A DNA stretch of 64,000 nt from assembly GCA_028622995.1 (NCBI GenBank), contig JAJQJQ010000006.1, positions 4,588,001 through 4,652,000 of the forward strand. The letters run 5' to 3'. Position 1 is the first letter of the stretch. Every line of letters begins with the position of its first letter. The DNA comes from Panagrolaimus kolymaensis (Eukaryota > Nematoda > Chromadorea > Rhabditida > Panagrolaimidae). The notes under the pieces were generated by a model. It did not search any database. It had not been told where the DNA came from and saw nothing but the letters and a program-made list of their open reading frames with translations. The translations under genes and the position numbers were made by a program. Of this stretch, positions 59,261 to 64,000 are shown one piece after another.

Positions 59261-60709
59261 TTAGACTTCAGCGGTATTACCATTTGATGTGGAAGGAGCA
59301 GCATTCTCTTCACCATTGACAACTTCTTTATCATCTTTTGACATTTTTGCAAACAAGTTATGGTATCGCTTCTTCTCCATGGCACGCATTTCTGCAAGAG
59401 CATTCTTACAAACAAGGATTTGTTGTTGAGCAGCTTTGTTATCAGGTTCAATTTCCAGGATCTTCTTGTATTCTCGAGTAGCATCATCATAATCTTTACG
59501 AGTTTCGAAGGCTTGAGCGAGACGATAGAGCGCTTTGACATTATTAGGTTCTTTTTCAAGGACCTTTTCAAGTTGTTTGATGCATTCAGATGTTTCACGA
59601 AGTTTAAGATGAACGAGAGCACTAAAAAAGGTGACAGATTAAATAATGCTATAAATAAAAACCACTCACCTGTTAAGACGACCAGAAATGAGTTGCTTGT
59701 CAAAATCTTCTTTGTATTTTTCATCCATGGGAGTACAATGTTCTAATAGATTGACGACACTAAGATATTTATTGAGAGCCAACTTGAGTTTTCCTTGTTT
59801 GAGAAAATCATTGCCACGTAATCTGATTTTTTCAGCTTCTTGAACCTTTTCTTCGTCTGTTAATTCCCAGCTGGCTTTAACCTTTTCGAAAGTTTTCAAA
59901 AAGATTGTATAAGACAATTCAGCATTTGGTGGCAGTTCAAAAGCAGCAGGAGGTTCTTTACCAAAAGTGCAGCGAGATCCTTTCAATGTGATACGGCATT
60001 TTTCTCCTTTATTGATTCGACGAATGGCACGGTCAACACCTTCAGGAAGTTCATATTCAGCTCCTTCACCTAACAAAAAGGTAAGTTCACGATCATAGAA
60101 CACTCGACCATTATGAGTTCCAACAGCATGAACAGTAACAGGAGCGTTTTCAGAAGGGCAGTTGTATTGTTCACCAGTGACAATAATTGATTTCGTAATT
60201 GAGCCATCATGATCAGGTGAAATATCTTCTCCTTCCCATTTGAGCAATTCCATATCAAAAACCAGTGTTGAATTTGGAGCAATTTTAGGAGGTGAACCGG
60301 ATTCGCCATAAGCATATTCAGGAGCAATTGTCAACATACAATGTTCACCCTTTTTCATGTTAGCAACACAAATGTCCCATCCTTTGATAACCTAAAAATT
60401 AGAAATGAAGCAAATATAATAATCGTAAAAGAGGAGTTACAAACCTGACCACGACCAAGGGTAAACGAAAAAGGTTCATTTCTTTCACGACTTGAATCAA
60501 ATACTTCCCCATTTGTTAAAGTTCCAGTGTAATGAAGGTACACTTTATCACCAACAGCAGGGAGTTCATTGTTCGAACCTTCTTTAATGATCTTTTTGGT
60601 GATTTTTGCATCCTAAAATGAAGAGATTAAAGCAAGAGTTTAAATAAAAAATAACTTTGTTTCATACCTTGTTAGGAGAAATATCAACGATATCATCAGA
60701 AGCAGACAT
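59261..60709 (-). CDS. fkb-6: FKBP-type peptidyl-prolyl isomerase with TPR domain (FKB-6/FKBP52-like)
   Basis: Exons 60709-60668, 60612-60445, 60391-59670 and 59621-59261 join in frame to about 430 aa, close to C. elegans FKB-6. The first FKBP domain (about 30-125) has [31 protein letters not shown], the Tyr of [11 protein letters not shown] and LVFDMELL, so the catalytic pocket is intact. A second, degenerate FKBP domain follows (about 145-245, [18 protein letters not shown]). Three TPR helices pairs (about 250-400, [36 protein letters not shown]) provide an Hsp90-binding clamp. The tail is Ser/Asn/Glu-rich. Family members act as Hsp90 co-chaperones. Confidence 0.95.
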
Positions 60710-60992
60710 TTTTTAGTTATTGGACGGAAACAAGCCGAAGAAAAACTAACAAAAAGCAAGAGAATGAATGAAAATGATTGAATGATAAAAAAACACTTCT
60801 TCAAGATGTTTTTCATTCATTCAAATTTTGGTTGAAGAAGAAGCTTCCAGAAACCATTGATCTTTTTCCTCTCAAGACTTTTTGGTTTATATGGCAAAAC
60901 GTAAACAATATTTCATTGATATTCGTTAATTCAAAAATTTCAAAAAATTTATATATACTTGCATCTGCTTTTCTTCTTCTTCATAATTCAAG
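60710..60992. promoter_or_regulatory. 283-bp bidirectional promoter, fkb-6 / MYST acetyltransferase
   Basis: The ATGs of fkb-6 (minus, 60709) and the acetyltransferase (plus, 60993) face away from each other across this gap, so both promoters must overlap it unless distal exons exist. A TATATATA-like tract lies near 60950. Confidence 0.6.
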
Positions 60993-63735
60993 ATGTCATT
61001 AAAAGATGTTGCCCCGGTTAAACCCAAACTACCTTCTTCATTTATACCACCAACGACTTTACCGACGATTAATCACCTTATTACAAATTATTCAGTATCA
61101 CCCAACTTTGGATTTAATATTTCTCAATCAAGCAGTAGTTATTCTTTCGTAAAACAACCTCCCGCTCTTCCATCAATAGCACCAGTTGTCATAAGAAGAG
61201 GTTCAGATGCTAATGATTCAACAAATCGTGCGAAATATTCTAATGCAAATGGTCCAAAAGAAAAAAAAGAAGTGAAACAGAAAGTTGCTCGACCTTCAAT
61301 ATTAAGAAAAAAGCGTCCAGCTCCAAAGGTTGAAAGACTTTCTCCACCTTCACCTATAAAGCAACCAATATCAGATCCAATCATAAATGAATCAAAGTCA
61401 GCACTTGCTTCTCGGTTATCAATATTATCTGTTTATGAAGAATCAACAAAACCTGGACCTTCAATAACAAAAAGAAAATTTCCTCCACCATTGAATGTTT
61501 TAACAATTCAAAAGAAAATAACTTTAGAAGAATTGGCAGGTGTAATTAATGCAACTTCAAAGTTGATAAGCGAAGCTAATGTTTCATCTTCGAAAGAGGC
61601 ATCGGATGAAGGTTCAATTATGAAATCAAAAAGTCCTATTCGTTTTCCATCTCAACCTCATGTTGATGATTTACCACCACCAGCTAAAACGATGAGACCA
61701 TCAGAAGTATCAATTTCATTTCAAAGAAAAAAGACTCCCATTCCTGAACATGCAAGCAGTTGTAGTTCAAAAAATAATCCATTTTTACCTGCTGATACCA
61801 GAAAACAATTATTTGTTTCAATTCCTTCAACTTCATCAAAACAACTGCCTGCTTCTATTTCGATTCAACCATCACGAAGGAATTCAAAAGCGATTGAAGC
61901 AAGTTTTGCATTCGATAATGATCCATCCAGCCCTCAATCAGTTGGTTCGCCGGTTTATTCTCCATCAGATTTTCCACCACGTCAACCCGATTTTGATTAT
62001 TCCTCGTTTCGCGAAGGTGATGTGATTTTGGTTGATCGATCGGAATTGGGAGATGGTTTAAGAAAAGCATCTATTATTTATGTTAATAAAGAATACAGTT
62101 CCTCCTCGCAATATTTTCAAGGTGAATTGATTGTTCTCAAACCTGCTGCTCAAAAAAGTAAATTGTTTTTATAAAATAATAATTTCTCCTAATTGAAATC
62201 TTTAGGATGCGAAGGTGATAGCGGAAACCACACTGTTTACTATGTTCATTATGCTCGCCTCGATCGGCGGATGGATGAATGGATTGATATCCATGAAATT
62301 CATTCAGCTGTGGATAAACCGATGACTCCCGCATCTTCTCAACCTCGTGGAAGCTTTGTAATGACAGATTTAAGCGATTCCCCAACAAAGAAAACGAGAA
62401 GTCAAAAGAAAAAGGCTGAAGAATTCCAGCATAATGAAAAAGCTCCAATTGATTATGGTGCAACAATAGCACGATGTGAAGAAAAACATGAAAAAGCTAC
62501 GATGTTAAAAAACATTGATTCGATTCAAATAGGAGATAATGTTGTTCGCTGTTGGTACTTTTCACCATATCCAACTAAAGCTCTCGCTGGGCGGCATCTT
62601 TACATTTGTGAATTTTGTTTATCATATTTTTCTTCGGGAGAATTCTTCCAACTACATACTGTAAGCTTAAATAATGATAATACAAGTAAAATTTATTGCT
62701 TTTTTTTAGTTAAATTGTACTCCAAAACCTCCTCCAGGTGAAATTGTTTATGCCGATGAAAAGAATTCATTTGCGGTTTATGAAGTTATTGGAGCTCAAA
62801 ATCGCTTTTATTGTCAGTCGCTTTGTTTATTATCCAAGCTATTTTTGGATCACAAAACATTGTATTATCATGTCGACACCTTTTACTTCTATGTCATATG
62901 CGAAATTGATTCAAATGGATGGCCTCGACTTGTTGGACATTTTTCAAAAGAAAATTATTCCATGAATAATCTTGCTTGCATCATGGTTCTTCCACCTTAT
63001 CAAAGAAAAGGCTATGGAAAGTTTTTGATTCAACTCAGCTATGTTTTCTCTTGTCGTGAACGGTATCTTGGAACTCCTGAAAAGCCTCTCTCTGATCTTG
63101 GAAAAGTCAGTTATCGTGGATATTGGTGGTGGTTATTAGTGAATTACATCGAACATGAAATTGGCTGTGAAGAAGATATTAGTATTCCTCACTTACAACG
63201 CGTTGCTGGAATCACCGCTGATGATATTATTTCAACTTTTGAACCCATTGAACTAATTAAAAACTTTAAAGGTACATAACTAACTTTAAAAAATTTGAAG
63301 CGTTTTAAATTGCCATTTTTAGGAGAAATGTACATATCCATGTCACCCCAAATTTTAAGATTTTGTAAAAGCCTTCCTATTTTTGCTGGGCCTAAATTGT
63401 TGTTGGATGTGGATCTCGTTCACTGGACTGAAAGATATCTCCCTTTAAAAGCTAAAAAGAATGATAATGTTGTTAAGCATATTCCCAGTGTGGTAGATGA
63501 AAGCCCTAAAGAAATTAAAATCGAAGATGATCAAACTGAGGACACAGAATATGATACCGATGAAGCAGATAATGCTGAAGAGGAAGATGAGTTTGATGAT
63601 TTTGAAGATGATGAGGAAGAAGTAGTTGATGATGGTAACAGTGATGAAGAATATGATGAGGAAGACAATGAAGAAGAATTGTCATTAGACGACGAGGACA
63701 TTGAAAGCGATGATGAACCAGAAAAGCATGCATAA
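60993..63735 (+). CDS. mys-2: MYST-family histone acetyltransferase, MOF/KAT8-like
   Basis: Exons 60993-62157, 62206-62660, 62710-63271 and 63323-63735 join in frame to about 864 aa. Residues 1-340 are disordered, Ser/Pro/Lys-rich. A chromo-barrel follows (about 345-430: FREGDVILVD, VYYVHYARLDRRMDEWIDIHEI). A C2HC zinc finger (CEFCL..H..NC, about 520-543) precedes the HAT core: FLDHKTLYYHVD, NLACIMVLPPYQRKGYGKFL (catalytic Cys near 630; acetyl-CoA motif QRKGYG near 638) and GTPEKPLSDLG (general-base Glu near 664). SVYEV-type FAVYEVIG and DDIISTF favour MOF over Tip60. A ~70-residue run of Asp/Glu ends the protein, an unusual tail. MOF acetylates histone H4 Lys16. Confidence 0.92.
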
Positions 63736-64000
63736 TATTTAAATAAACTTTTTGTTTGCTTTTGTTTTATGTTAGTTTTTTGGTCATGGGCAATAAAATA
63801 AATGTTTTAAAACTAGCTACAAATTTGAAATCAAAAAGTGTTTAGCAAATACAACATTTATTCGTCTGATTCTGCATCTTCCAACGCTCATTCATTCAGC
63901 ATGCTAGTCGTTCAATCCGCTAATCATATTATGCTTTTTTCACTTATTACGAGTAACAACAAAAAAGGATAATAAAATTTTGTTAACGTTCAAAATACAC
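63736..64000. other. 3' flank of the acetyltransferase gene
   Basis: AT-rich. AATAAA near 63793 is a plausible poly-A signal. No further gene is supported before the window ends. Confidence 0.5.

Overview
The window is nematode nuclear DNA. It is AT-rich, introns are mostly 45-60 nt with TTTTAG or TTTTCAG acceptors, and it carries nematode-restricted families: a major sperm protein, a ground-like (hedgehog-related) protein and a probable transthyretin-like protein. Several genes have clear Caenorhabditis counterparts: UNC-112/kindlin, nidogen NID-1, reticulon RET-1, FKB-6, a MYS-2/MOF-like acetyltransferase, mitochondrial ribosomal protein L45 and dCMP deaminase. Species and clade cannot be fixed by reading alone. 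Exon joins were worked out by eye from open frames, GT/AG sites and phase. Nearly all give intact frames, but none is checked against transcripts.

Left part (1-21.2 kb): two decayed fragments lie at the edge, a stop-riddled frame at 1-290 and a hexokinase 5' piece that runs into degenerate repeats. A two-PDZ protein (minus) and kindlin (minus) follow. A gene-poor stretch holds an almost perfect ~1.08 kb palindrome (7437-8512). Next come a DESI-type PPPDE peptidase (plus), dCMP deaminase (plus), a divergent DEAD-box helicase (minus), a very proline-rich ground-like protein (plus) and MSP (plus).

Middle (21.2-43 kb): nidogen (plus, about 1493 aa), a small secreted transthyretin-like protein (plus) and a MOV10/ERI-6/7-type SF1 helicase (plus). 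On the minus strand, three tightly spaced genes look like an operon: mrpl-45, a 102-aa protein and a secreted Cys-rich protein. Then a TFIIIC tau55-related subunit (plus) and an orphan single-pass membrane protein (minus), followed by 4.4 kb without recognisable genes.

Right part (43-64 kb): a 2.9 kb segment is bounded by two inverted 472/473-bp arms that are virtually identical. Its minus-strand gene encodes a charged, coiled-coil protein of no recognised family, and its 5' exons do not join cleanly. Beside it lies a reticulon gene of about 10.8 kb with one long N-terminus, three further candidate first exons and a 45-nt cassette exon, all entering the reticulon homology domain in the same phase. 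FKB-6 (minus) and a MOF-like acetyltransferase (plus) then diverge from a 283-bp shared promoter.

The most unusual items are the segment with near-identical inverted arms, the 1.08 kb palindrome, the multi-start reticulon gene and the decayed fragments at the left edge.
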